The translations under genes and the position numbers were made by a program. Of a DNA stretch of 64,000 nt, positions 1 to 8,746 are shown piece by piece (the first letter of the stretch is position 1; every line of letters starts with the position of its first letter). Origin of the DNA: UBA7657 sp049652985 (GTDB lineage Bacteria; Pseudomonadota; Alphaproteobacteria; Micavibrionales; Micavibrionaceae); the NCBI GenBank assembly GCA_049652985.1, contig JBASFK010000002.1:434001-498000 (forward strand). The letters run 5' to 3'. Below the pieces are notes generated by a model. That model saw only the letters and a program-made list of their open reading frames with translations. It was not told the origin of the DNA and ran no database searches.

Positions 1-273
1 AGCGGTGTGCGCACGACCGAGGAGTTGATGAAACCGCTGGCGAAGGCTACAGGCGGCGGGATGCTGTGGATGGCGGAAGCGCCGCAGCCGGATATACGTT
101 TCTACAGCGGCAGCCGGATGCCGGGCGGGAGCGACAACATCGTGTTCCGGCAGAACAATGCCTATGACGTCAAGGGGGTCGAGGAAAAACCCGTGCTGCC
201 GCCGGCTTTCCTCGCGCTGGCTTTGCTGGTTCTGGCGACGTTCGTGTGGTGGCGCGAAGGACGCGCGGGCTAG
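1..273 (+). CDS. C-terminal end of a membrane protein (partial)
   Basis: The reading frame is open from the first base and stops at 271-273, so only the last 90 or so residues are present. The tail has a soluble part with an ATGGGMLWM-like stretch, a run of about 18 hydrophobic residues (LPPAFLALALLVLATFVWW), and a short basic end. This suits a protein anchored by a final membrane helix with a short cytoplasmic tail. It resembles the C-terminus of the large membrane proteins found next to MoxR/DUF58 genes in alphaproteobacteria, but that is from memory and weak. No function is assigned. It converges on slt, overlapping it by 4 nt. Confidence 0.55.
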   Translation, partial: SGVRTTEELMKPLAKATGGGMLWMAEAPQPDIRFYSGSRMPGGSDNIVFRQNNAYDVKGVEEKPVLPPAFLALALLVLATFVWWREGRAG

Positions 274-2327
274 TTGCTGGCGCGGCTATAAATCCCGTTC
301 ATCGCAACGTGGATTTCAGCGGCCGGGTTTTTCTGAACGCCCTTCAGCCGCAACCGGTAAACATAGACAGATTCCATTACGCGCTGGACGTAGTTGCGGG
401 TTTCGTAGATTGGCATCATCTCGATCCAGTCGACGAGATCGACATGACCGCTGCGCGGGTCACCGAAATTCTTGATCCAGCCGTCCACGCGGCCCGGCCC
501 GGCATTATAAGCCGCTATCGCGAGCGGATATGAACCTTTGTAACGCACCAGCAATTCGTTCAGGTAAGCGTTGCCAAGACGGATATTGTAATCCGCGTTC
601 GTAAGCCGACTGGGGTTGTAGGGCACGCCGAGTTTTTTGGCCACGCCCTTGGCGGTTGCGGGCATGAGCTGCATCAGGCCGGTTGCGCCTACAGGGCTTT
701 GCGCGCCTGCATCGAACATGCTCTCCTGCCTGATAAGCGCATGAACAAGCGCCCATTCAGACGTTACGCTGTGCAAGCGATCGGTGATGACAGGATAGGA
801 CTGTGCTGTCAGGAACAGGCCCTTGTTCGTCGCTTCCTTGGCAATTTTAACGGCATCGTAATATTGTTTCATGTCGGACGCCAGTTCAGCCGCAAAGCGG
901 TAGGCCTTTGGCGTTCCTTGCGTCTCGGCGAACTGTTCAAGGAAACGGCTGGATTCCTTTTTCATACCGGCGGCGTGGAAAAGCTGCGCGGCGCGGACCA
1001 TGTCGTTGCGGTTCATCTGCGCGAGGTCACCCGGCGAAAGCTGCGGCGCCGAGGCATTCGGCAGGGCGTTACCGAGCCCGAGCTCGGCGCCCGCAAGCTG
1101 GCCGTAAAATACCGTCTGGTATTTGCCCGCTTCCTTGAACCACGCGTCGGCAACCTTGGTTTGTTTCATCGCCTGCGCCGTGCGGCCCATCCAGTAGGCA
1201 CCGCGCGCCTTGCTCACGGGCGTTGACACATTTTTATAAAGGGCTTCGAAATGCTTTGCCGCTATGGCGGGGGAATTTTTGTAGCGGAGCGCCAGCCACC
1301 CGGCCATCCATTCGGCCTCAGCGAAAGGAAAGCCATCGGCCTGGCCGTGTTTCGCGGCGAGCAGGTAGGCGCTGTCGTACATTTTGCGCTCCAGCAGGCG
1401 GCGGATAATAATGTGGCGCTCTTTCCACCAGTCGCCGGGATTTTGAACCTGCGAGGGCGGCGGCGGGTTATTCAGGATTTCCATCGCCTCGACATCGAGG
1501 TTGTTTTTCCGGCGCCAGCGCACGCGCTCATACAGGAAGCCGGGGTCGCTCTGGAGCTTTTGCGGCACCTTGACGATCAACGCGTTGATGCCAGGTTTGT
1601 CGCCTGCCAATGCAATACGCGCTTCGGTCAGTTCGGGATAACCATGGCCGAGAACCTGCGCGATTGCCCGCGCATTCGTGTACTGGCTGGAGAATAGCAA
1701 CGTATCAAGGCGTTTCCTGTGCGCGTTCATGTCGATCAGGCCGCCATATTTATAATATATGAGCCTCTGATCTTCGCGCGTGGTCAGTTTCGAGGCCCAC
1801 CATTCGGTGATGACTTTTTTCGCCTCGGCATTTTTACCGGTGCCAACAAGCGCGCCGAGATAACGGTCCAGACCTGATGCCGTCAGCGGCGGGTAATCTG
1901 AAAACCATGCATTCACCTCGGCGTTGCTCAGGCGCAAAGGCATGCCCCTCTCGGCTTTTTCACGCAAGGTATCCATGCGGGACCAGTCGGCATTGTTCCT
2001 GATGAATTGCGCGAGGCGGGTATAATCGGCCTCGGCATCCTCTTCGCGGAAATACATCCAGGTATAAAGCTTGTGCGCCAGGGGGTCTTTCGTCTGCTGG
2101 ACCAATTTACGCGCCAGGGACCATTGCTTCTGCTGCATGGCCTGGAGCGCACGCACCAGCCCGGCATCATCGGCCCTGGACGTCGCCGGACCGGAGAGCA
2201 GAAAAACCGCCATCAGCGCCAGAACAAGGCTTTTCTTGCAAGGACGCAGGCGCGCGGCTAGACTGGCAACGGTCCGCAAAGCATTGCGGCCAAAGGATTT
2301 TAGCTTGGATTTAAAGGAAAGTTTCAC
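270..2327 (-). CDS. slt: Soluble lytic murein transglycosylase (Slt-type)
   Basis: A periplasmic enzyme that cleaves peptidoglycan glycan strands to 1,6-anhydro products. About 685 residues. There is a basic N-terminus and a hydrophobic signal segment ending near GPATSRA, then a long alpha-helical superhelix region, then a C-terminal lysozyme-like domain. The domain shows the catalytic Glu in ALIRQES, the GLMQLMPATA motif and AYNAGPGRV. The frame is open far upstream, across dapA on the other strand, but nothing beyond 2327 looks like Slt. I chose the GTG at 2327-2325; an ATG at 2213 would cut the signal peptide short. The start abuts the dapA start codon, so the two genes diverge with no spacer. 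Confidence 0.9.
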   Translation of the reverse strand: MKLSFKSKLKSFGRNALRTVASLAARLRPCKKSLVLALMAVFLLSGPATSRADDAGLVRALQAMQQKQWSLARKLVQQTKDPLAHKLYTWMYFREEDAEADYTRLAQFIRNNADWSRMDTLREKAERGMPLRLSNAEVNAWFSDYPPLTASGLDRYLGALVGTGKNAEAKKVITEWWASKLTTREDQRLIYYKYGGLIDMNAHRKRLDTLLFSSQYTNARAIAQVLGHGYPELTEARIALAGDKPGINALIVKVPQKLQSDPGFLYERVRWRRKNNLDVEAMEILNNPPPPSQVQNPGDWWKERHIIIRRLLERKMYDSAYLLAAKHGQADGFPFAEAEWMAGWLALRYKNSPAIAAKHFEALYKNVSTPVSKARGAYWMGRTAQAMKQTKVADAWFKEAGKYQTVFYGQLAGAELGLGNALPNASAPQLSPGDLAQMNRNDMVRAAQLFHAAGMKKESSRFLEQFAETQGTPKAYRFAAELASDMKQYYDAVKIAKEATNKGLFLTAQSYPVITDRLHSVTSEWALVHALIRQESMFDAGAQSPVGATGLMQLMPATAKGVAKKLGVPYNPSRLTNADYNIRLGNAYLNELLVRYKGSYPLAIAAYNAGPGRVDGWIKNFGDPRSGHVDLVDWIEMMPIYETRNYVQRVMESVYVYRLRLKGVQKNPAAEIHVAMNGIYSRASN

Positions 2328-3239
2328 ATGTTCAAAGGCTCTATCCCGGCGCTGATTACGCCCTTCCGGAACGGCGAGATCGACTGGCCGGCCTTCAACA
2401 ATTTTGTCGAATGGCAGGTCGAGCAAGGATCTCACGGGGTTGTGCCCTGCGGCACCACAGGCGAGTCCCCTACGCTTTCGCATGATGAACATAACGCCAT
2501 TGTCGAGAGGTGCGTGGCCGTGGTCAAGAAGAGAGTTCCGGTCATAGCCGGAACGGGCTCGAATTCCACAAAAGAAGCGATCGACCTGACCCAGCACGCC
2601 AAGGATGCGGGCGCGGACGCCGCCCTGATTGTGACGCCTTATTATAACAAGCCGACACAGGAAGGCATGTACCAGCATTTCAAGGCGATTCATGACGCGG
2701 TGGCACTGCCGATCATAATTTATAACATCCCGGGGCGGTGCGTGATCGACATGTCGGTGGAGACGATGGCGCGGCTGGCGAAATTGCCGAATATCGTGGG
2801 CGTGAAAGATGCGGCAGGCGACCTCGCCCGCCCGGCCATTACCCGTTCCATCATCGGCGAAAAATTCTGCCAGTTGTCGGGCGATGATATCACAGCCGCG
2901 GCGTTCCTGGCGCAGGGCGGCGTGGGCTGCATATCGGTGGTGGCAAACGTGGCCCCGGCGCAATGCGCGGCGATGCAGAATGCATGGGTTAAAAAGGACC
3001 TGGGGACGTTCGAAAAAATGCGCGATGCCCTCGCCCCGCTCGGCAAGCATTTGTTTAACGAGCCTAACCCGACGCTGATTAAATACGCGGTCAGCCGCAT
3101 CGGCATGTGCACGGAAGAGCTGCGCCTGCCGCTGGTTCCGGCCACTGAAAATGCGCGCAGGCTGGTGGATGAAGCGCTGGCGCATGCGGGCATAAAGGCG
3201 CAGGCAGCAGGCAAGCCGCTTGCCAAGGCAAGCGCCTAA
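2328..3239 (+). CDS. dapA: 4-hydroxy-tetrahydrodipicolinate synthase
   Basis: Condenses pyruvate with aspartate semialdehyde, the first committed step to diaminopimelate and lysine. The 303 residues match the family length and the TIM-barrel aldolase pattern: GTTGESPTL (substrate Thr pair at residues 43-44), YYNKPTQEGMYQHF, YNIPGR (catalytic Tyr) and the Schiff-base Lys in VGVKDAAGD. The start ATG has a good purine-rich site (AAAGGAAAG) upstream. It diverges from slt, which also serves the cell wall, and is followed 6 nt later by smpB. Cytoplasmic, homotetrameric in the family. Confidence 0.97.
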   Translation: MFKGSIPALITPFRNGEIDWPAFNNFVEWQVEQGSHGVVPCGTTGESPTLSHDEHNAIVERCVAVVKKRVPVIAGTGSNSTKEAIDLTQHAKDAGADAALIVTPYYNKPTQEGMYQHFKAIHDAVALPIIIYNIPGRCVIDMSVETMARLAKLPNIVGVKDAAGDLARPAITRSIIGEKFCQLSGDDITAAAFLAQGGVGCISVVANVAPAQCAAMQNAWVKKDLGTFEKMRDALAPLGKHLFNEPNPTLIKYAVSRIGMCTEELRLPLVPATENARRLVDEALAHAGIKAQAAGKPLAKASA

Positions 3240-3245
3240 TTATTT

Positions 3246-3743
3246 ATGGCCAGCAAGAAAAAAGACAAAAAATCAGGATTGCTTTCGACGAACGTGACGG
3301 TGGCCGAAAACCGCCGCGCGCGGTACGAATACACGCTCGAGGATAAATTCGAGGCGGGCATGATGCTGACCGGCAGCGAGGTTAAATCGCTGCGCACCGG
3401 GCAATGTTCGATCAATGAAGCCTATGTCGGGCCGCGCAACAGCGAATTGTGGCTGTTCAACGCCAATATCGCCGAATACAAGCAAGCGCATGCCGACCGC
3501 CAGCATGAGCCAAAGAGAATGCGCAAATTGCTGCTAAACAAGCGCGAGATGAACAAGCTCCTCGGCTCGGTGACGCGGGACGGCTATACGATTGTCCCTT
3601 TGCGGCTGTTTTTTAACGGGCGGGGACTGGCGAAGCTTGAAATCGCGCTCGGCAAAGGCAAGAAGCTCCACGACAAGCGCGAGACGGAGAAAAAGCGCGA
3701 CTGGAGCCGCCAGAAATCGAAATTATTGCGGACGAAGGACTAG
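3246..3743 (+). CDS. smpB: SsrA-binding protein SmpB
   Basis: Binds tmRNA and brings it to stalled ribosomes for trans-translation. The 165 residues carry the family pattern: an N-terminal NRRARYEYTLEDKFEAGMML segment, then LTGSEVKSLR, then AYVGPRNSELWL, and the basic C-terminal tail that enters the mRNA channel (KLHDKRE...KKRDWSRQK). It lies 6 nt after dapA, so co-transcription is likely; dapA-smpB adjacency is common in alphaproteobacteria. Its end overlaps the end of corA by 4 nt. The tmRNA gene itself is not visible in this window. Confidence 0.96.
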   Translation: MASKKKDKKSGLLSTNVTVAENRRARYEYTLEDKFEAGMMLTGSEVKSLRTGQCSINEAYVGPRNSELWLFNANIAEYKQAHADRQHEPKRMRKLLLNKREMNKLLGSVTRDGYTIVPLRLFFNGRGLAKLEIALGKGKKLHDKRETEKKRDWSRQKSKLLRTKD

Positions 3744-4852
3744 CCGTTTTCATCGTCGTCGAGCACCACGCCAGGCTTTTTCGTATCCAGCCAGCCGAGA
3801 TTCCAGAAATAAATCAGCATCCCGACAAAAATGACCAGCATGACAGCCATAACAATGGGGTAACCGTACGGTTCGTTCAATTCGGGCATGTTGGCGGGGA
3901 AATCGGTATTAAAATTCATGCCGTAAACGCCGACGATGAAGGTGAGCGGCATGAAGATGGTGGTAATGACTGTCAGAACCTTGATGACTTCGTTCATGCG
4001 CGTGCTGATGGACGAAAAATACAGGTCGGACAGCGACGACAGCCGATCGCGGTAGTTTTCAATGATGTCGAGTATCTGGATAACGTGATCGTGGCAGTCG
4101 CGCAGAAACAGCAACGTTTCCTTGCGGACATGCTTGGTATCGGCGGTGATGCGATTAAGGGCCTCGCGAATGGGCCAGACGCAAAGGCGCAACGCGTGCA
4201 ATTCGCGGCGGATCCTGTGGACATGGGCCATGGCGGATTCAGCCGGGTTTTCAAGAATGGCCTCCTCGAGATCGTCGAGACGATCGCCGTACTCCTCGAG
4301 CACCGGGAAATATCCATCGATAATGGCGTCGATCAGCGCATAGGCCATATAATCGGCGTGCGCCATGCGGAGACGGCGGCCGCCTTTTCTCAGGCGCTCG
4401 CGCACCGCGTTGAATACGTCGCCGACATCTTCCTGGAAGGTGACGACGAAATTTTTGCCCCAGAACATGGAGATTTGTTCGAGCAAAGGAGCGTTTTCAC
4501 CTCTCGTGACCATGCGGAGCGTCGCGAACATATGGCTGTCATATTCCTCGACCTTGGCGCGCTGTGGAATATGGAGTACGTCCTCGAGCGCGAGGGCATG
4601 GAGGCTGAACATCTCGCCGAGATCGCTGATGACCCTGGCATCGGCAAGGCCGTCGACATTGACCCAGATCATCGGCCATTTCTGGCGGTAGATTTCGATA
4701 TCGGCGACAGTGGTTACTTTCAGCTCCTCGAGGCCGTCGACATCATAGGCGAACACGGTGATGACAGGCTGCACGGCGCCCTTCGGGGCCTGCAACGTTC
4801 CCGGTGCAAGCCCCGCTTTATCACGCGCTTTGTAGAGCAGACGTGCCTTCAA
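3740..4852 (-). CDS. corA: CorA-family magnesium/divalent metal channel
   Basis: A pentameric inner-membrane channel for Mg2+ (or Co2+/Ni2+). The 370 residues show the long soluble N-terminal part, a stalk helix, and two C-terminal membrane helices. The first helix ends with the selectivity motif YGMN, followed by the periplasmic loop NFNTDFPANMPELNEPYG. The start is a TTG at 4852, preceded by AAGGA at suitable spacing; no better ATG exists near the N-terminus. The gap to the recA stop is only 3 nt, so corA is probably read through from recA. Confidence 0.93.
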   Translation of the reverse strand: MKARLLYKARDKAGLAPGTLQAPKGAVQPVITVFAYDVDGLEELKVTTVADIEIYRQKWPMIWVNVDGLADARVISDLGEMFSLHALALEDVLHIPQRAKVEEYDSHMFATLRMVTRGENAPLLEQISMFWGKNFVVTFQEDVGDVFNAVRERLRKGGRRLRMAHADYMAYALIDAIIDGYFPVLEEYGDRLDDLEEAILENPAESAMAHVHRIRRELHALRLCVWPIREALNRITADTKHVRKETLLFLRDCHDHVIQILDIIENYRDRLSSLSDLYFSSISTRMNEVIKVLTVITTIFMPLTFIVGVYGMNFNTDFPANMPELNEPYGYPIVMAVMLVIFVGMLIYFWNLGWLDTKKPGVVLDDDENG

Positions 4853-4855
4853 TCC

Positions 4856-6037
4856 CTATCCTTCACTTTTTTCATCAGGTAATGCAGATTTTTTCCGCGA
4901 TTTTGTAGCGGGCGGTGTGTCGTTGGCGGGGTCGGGCCCGTCTTCGGCTTCCGCGATTTCAGCAGCGTCCGCGCCGGCCAGCATCGCATTGGCGACAAGC
5001 CCGGCATTTTGCCTGATCTGCGCCTCGAGCTTCGCCGCGATCTGCGGATTTTCTTTCATAAAGATTTTCGCGTTCTCGCGTCCCTGGCCGATGCGGTCGC
5101 CGTCATACGAGAACCACGCGCCGGATTTTTCGACGAGGTTGCCGTTGACGCCGAGATCGATCAACTCCCCGGTCTTGGAGATGCCTTCGCCATACATGAT
5201 GTCGAATTCGACCTGGCGAAATGGCGGCGCCATTTTATTTTTGACGACCTTCACCCGCGTCTGGTTACCGACGACGATTTCGCGGTCCTTGATGGAGCCG
5301 ATGCGGCGGATATCAAGGCGGACGGACGCGTAAAATTTCAGCGCGTTGCCGCCGGTGGTGGTTTCGGGCGAGCCGAACATGACACCGATCTTCATGCGGA
5401 TCTGGTTAATGAAAATAACAATTGTGCGCGAGCGGGAAATGGAGCCTGTCAATTTGCGAAGCGCCTGGGACATCAGGCGTGCCTGCAGACCCACATGCGT
5501 ATCGCCCATTTCGCCTTCGAGTTCCGCGCGTGGCACGAGAGCAGCGACGGAGTCGACAACCAGAACGTCGATGGCGCCGGAGCGCACGAGCGTGTCGGCG
5601 ATTTCGAGCGCCTGCTCGCCCGCATCGGGCTGCGAGATTAAAAGTTCATCGAGATTGACGCCGAGTTTCTTGGCATAGGACGGGTCGAGCGCGTGCTCGG
5701 CATCGATGATGGCGCAGGTACCGCCGCCTTTTTGCGCCTCGGCGATAACCTGCAATGCCAATGTGGTTTTCCCGGAGCTTTCGGGCCCGTAAATTTCGGT
5801 AACGCGTCCGCGCGGAAGGCCGCCGATGCCAAGGCCGATATCAAGGCCGAGAGAGCCCGTCGATACAACCTCGACCTGCGGCTGGTTCTGCTCGCCCGAG
5901 AGCTTCATGATCGAGCCCTTGCCGAAGGCACGCTCGATCTGCGTCAGCGCGGCTTCCATCGCTTTCTGCTTCTCGGATGATTGCTTCATGGAATCGCCTA
6001 AATTTCTTTCGACAGTCTTGAGAGCGGTAACGGACAT
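4856..6037 (-). CDS. recA: Recombinase RecA
   Basis: DNA-dependent ATPase for homologous recombination and SOS co-protease activity. The 393-residue protein has Walker A GPESSGKTT (about residues 84-92), a Walker B region (DVLVVDSVAALVP), the L1/L2 DNA-binding loops (MSQALRKLTG; FGSPETTTGGNALKFYA) and an acidic C-terminal tail. I chose the ATG at 6037 because AAGGAGAAC lies 8 nt upstream; a later Met (MKQSSEK) has no comparable site. The N-terminus is therefore about 16 residues longer than in E. coli. An SOS-like operator overlaps its promoter. Confidence 0.98.
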   Translation of the reverse strand: MSVTALKTVERNLGDSMKQSSEKQKAMEAALTQIERAFGKGSIMKLSGEQNQPQVEVVSTGSLGLDIGLGIGGLPRGRVTEIYGPESSGKTTLALQVIAEAQKGGGTCAIIDAEHALDPSYAKKLGVNLDELLISQPDAGEQALEIADTLVRSGAIDVLVVDSVAALVPRAELEGEMGDTHVGLQARLMSQALRKLTGSISRSRTIVIFINQIRMKIGVMFGSPETTTGGNALKFYASVRLDIRRIGSIKDREIVVGNQTRVKVVKNKMAPPFRQVEFDIMYGEGISKTGELIDLGVNGNLVEKSGAWFSYDGDRIGQGRENAKIFMKENPQIAAKLEAQIRQNAGLVANAMLAGADAAEIAEAEDGPDPANDTPPATKSRKKSALPDEKSEG

Positions 6038-6119
6038 AGTGTTCTCCTTGTTTTCGCACGATTCGTACCGTGCGGGGTTGAAAATATTCGGGGTGACTCA
6101 GAGGTTATTCGATGACTCA

Positions 6120-6160
6120 AATGTACTCTATTTGTTCCTGTTGTCAAACAAAAAGAGAAC
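6120..6160 (-). promoter_or_regulatory. recA promoter with SOS (LexA) box
   Basis: On the minus strand there is a -35 TTGACA (6147-6142), a 16-nt spacer and a -10 TACATT (6125-6120). A GTTC-N7-GTTT element (6160-6146) overlaps the upstream edge of the -35. The alphaproteobacterial LexA operator is GTTC-N7-GTTC, so this is a one-mismatch site. Its position would allow LexA to block RNA polymerase. The leader to the recA ATG would be about 75 nt. Confidence 0.7.
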
Positions 6161-6191
6161 ATTTAATAAAATCCATATTTTATTGGCTTAT

Positions 6192-8693
6192 TTAACTGCC
6201 GAGAACGTCTTTTACTTTGGCGGCGAGCTGCTTGAGCGTGAAAGGTTTGGGCAGGAAAAACGTGTTTGCGCCCATGTAGTCCTTGAGTTTGTCCTCGGTG
6301 TAACCGGAGATGAAAATAATCCGGAGATCCGGGTTGTTCTGGCGCATGCGCTGGGCGAGCGTCGGGCCGTCCATCACCGGCATGACAACGTCGGTGACAA
6401 GCAGATCGAGATGCTTGTTCTCCTGTTTTTCCATGAGCGAGAGTGCGCTCTCGCCGCTCTCGGCTGTCAGCACCTGGTAGCCCTTGTTGGTCAGTGCGCG
6501 CTGGCTGAAGGTGCGCACGGCGTCCTCGTCCTCCACCAGCAAGATGCGCTCGGTGCCGGTAAGGTCCTTGGACGCATCCTCCTCGGGGCTCGGCGCGGGC
6601 TGGGCTTCAGCCTCCTCCGCCTCGCCTGCGCGCGGGAGATAAATAAAGAAGGTGGTTCCGCCTTTGACGCGGCTGTTCACGTCGAGAAAACCACCCGTCT
6701 GCTTGATGATGCCGTAAACGGTGGCGAGACCAAGACCGGTGCCGTGGCCGACTTCCTTGGTGGTGAAGAACGGCTCGAAAATCCGCGCGAGATTTTCCAC
6801 CGGGATGCCGCAGCCCGTATCCGTGACCTTTATAAGTGTCCAGTGGCCAGTGGGAAGCTCCTCGGAAATTAATTCCACCGGCGTGCGCGTGGTGAAGTTT
6901 TCCGTTTCGATAAGAAGCTTGCCGCCGCCCTCCATCGCGTCACGTGCGTTAACAGCGAGATTGATCAGCACCTGCTCCATCTGGCCTTCATCGACCTTGA
7001 CGAGACCAAGCTCGTGACCGTGGACAAGGTCCAGTTCGATGCCAGCGCCGATCAGGCGGCGCAGCAGGTGCGAAACCTCGGTAAGAATGTCCGTAATATC
7101 CTGCACGCGCGGGCGCAATGTCTGTTGACGTGAAAAAGCGAGCAACTGGCGCACGAGATTCGCCGCGCGGTTGGAGTTTTGCTTAATCTGCATGATGTCG
7201 GCGAAGGACGGATCGCCGGGCTTGTGGCGGAGCAACAGAAGATCGCAAAAGCCGATGATGGCGGTGAGCAGGTTGTTGAAGTCGTGCGCGATACCGCCCG
7301 CGAGCTGACCAATCGCCTGCATTTTCTGCGACTGGACGAACTGCGCTTCCAGCGATTTTCTCTCGGTGACGTCGATGAAGTGCAGGACGAAGCTGCTCTC
7401 CCGGAATTTCCGGGCGTGCATCTGGGTCATGACCTTCGTCTTGCCGCCAGAGAGGGAAACCTCGATCGGCGCGCGCATCGGCCGCCCCTGCTCGATCTGC
7501 TCAAGAGTGGATTTGAAAGTCTCGTGATCGTCGTCGCTGATGAATTTCCTGAAGGCCGCGCCCTCGATTTCATCAACGGAAACGTCCAGCATGTCGGCGA
7601 ATGCCTGGTTACAATCGGCGACGGTTCCCTTGCCGTCGACCTGCACGATGCCGAGCGGCGCCTCTTCGAAAAATCTCTGGAAGCGGTCCTCGGAGGCTTT
7701 CAGGGCCTTGCGCATTTCACGTTCGGCAGTGAGATCGTGAACGACGGCGCGGGTTCTGACGCGGCCATCCGATTCACGCACGACGACTTGGTTGATGGAA
7801 GCGAGGAACGTCCGGCCCCCCGGCCCTTTCATGCGCACCTCGACAACCTGGCGCGTGCGCCCGTCATCGACAATATCATAGGCATTGCCCTTGGCCGGCG
7901 GATCGGAGAGATAAGTATGCAGCACGCCGCGCTCCAGCAGGTCGCCCAGATCCTCACCGAGCCAGCGCGCGAACGTCGCGTTCGCGAATACGAAGCGCCC
8001 TGCCTCATCGACCGAGAAAAATCCCACGGGGGCATTGTCGGTAAAGTCGATGAGTTTTTCGCGTTCCTCACGGATGGCGCGGTCGACGCTGTGTTTCTGA
8101 GTGACGTCGTCGACACGCCAGTGCACATAGCCCGCATAACCCGCCAGCGGCTGGGCTGTCACCGCAAGCCAGCGTTCGCGATCCTCATATTTCGAAAAAA
8201 GCTCCAGCGAATCCGTCAGGCCGCGATGCGCCTGGTCGGCGAGCAACCTGAAATGCGAGGCACCCTCCTCATTGTTCTGGAACAATTTGGTCAGGGTCGG
8301 CAGGCTCGGCGCGCCCACGCCGCGGCAGAGTCTTTCGAATTTGTTGTTGTAGTAAACCGTGTTCTCGGCGCTGTCGGTGATCAGGCGCGCGCCGCGGCTT
8401 CCTTCGAGCACTTCGCGGACCAGTTCCAGTTTTTCGCGCCCGGTGCGAATGGCCCGGTAGGCGCGCATAATCATGATCCCGACGAACAGTGAGAAAATGA
8501 ATGCAACCCCGGCGATGAACCGGGTGGTTTCACCGGCGGGCGAAAATACCGCGATCGAAAGGAAAATAGCCGAAAACATACCAAGCAGGAGAATGGCACT
8601 CATGCCCTGGTAATCGCGGCCTGCTCTTTTTACGGGGCTGGACTGAGCGGTTTTATGGTGCCTGGCGATGAATTCCGCATTGTCGATATCCAT
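6192..8693 (-). CDS. cckA: Hybrid sensor histidine kinase CckA
   Basis: The kinase/phosphatase that, through ChpT, sets phosphorylation of CtrA and so controls cell cycle and flagellar gene onset. The 833 residues start with two membrane helices (about residues 30-75), followed by PAS-type sensing domains (for example DNAPVGFFSVDEAGRFVFAN and EEAPLGIVQVDGKGTV). Then come the HisKA box (QLAGGIAHDFNNLLTAIIGF), ATPase motifs (NLAVNARDAMEGGG; DTGCGIP; GTGLGLATVYGI) and a receiver domain with phospho-Asp in LLVTDVVMPVMDG. Domain order and wording are those of CckA. It lies just before the flhB operon on the same strand; ctrA is about 46 kb away in this window. Confidence 0.93.
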   Translation of the reverse strand: MDIDNAEFIARHHKTAQSSPVKRAGRDYQGMSAILLLGMFSAIFLSIAVFSPAGETTRFIAGVAFIFSLFVGIMIMRAYRAIRTGREKLELVREVLEGSRGARLITDSAENTVYYNNKFERLCRGVGAPSLPTLTKLFQNNEEGASHFRLLADQAHRGLTDSLELFSKYEDRERWLAVTAQPLAGYAGYVHWRVDDVTQKHSVDRAIREEREKLIDFTDNAPVGFFSVDEAGRFVFANATFARWLGEDLGDLLERGVLHTYLSDPPAKGNAYDIVDDGRTRQVVEVRMKGPGGRTFLASINQVVVRESDGRVRTRAVVHDLTAEREMRKALKASEDRFQRFFEEAPLGIVQVDGKGTVADCNQAFADMLDVSVDEIEGAAFRKFISDDDHETFKSTLEQIEQGRPMRAPIEVSLSGGKTKVMTQMHARKFRESSFVLHFIDVTERKSLEAQFVQSQKMQAIGQLAGGIAHDFNNLLTAIIGFCDLLLLRHKPGDPSFADIMQIKQNSNRAANLVRQLLAFSRQQTLRPRVQDITDILTEVSHLLRRLIGAGIELDLVHGHELGLVKVDEGQMEQVLINLAVNARDAMEGGGKLLIETENFTTRTPVELISEELPTGHWTLIKVTDTGCGIPVENLARIFEPFFTTKEVGHGTGLGLATVYGIIKQTGGFLDVNSRVKGGTTFFIYLPRAGEAEEAEAQPAPSPEEDASKDLTGTERILLVEDEDAVRTFSQRALTNKGYQVLTAESGESALSLMEKQENKHLDLLVTDVVMPVMDGPTLAQRMRQNNPDLRIIFISGYTEDKLKDYMGANTFFLPKPFTLKQLAAKVKDVLGS

Positions 8694-8746
8694 CCCTTAA
8701 AAATGCCATAAAAAGCAGGAAGTTAACAGAGCCATCGGGGAATTGG

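Noticed and set aside
2328..3185. Upstream extension of the slt frame (to 971 residues)
   Set aside because: It runs antisense through dapA, does not look like Slt, and dapA is clearly the real gene there.
7179..8492. 437-residue open frame antisense to cckA
   Set aside because: cckA has complete domain motifs; the antisense frame has none.
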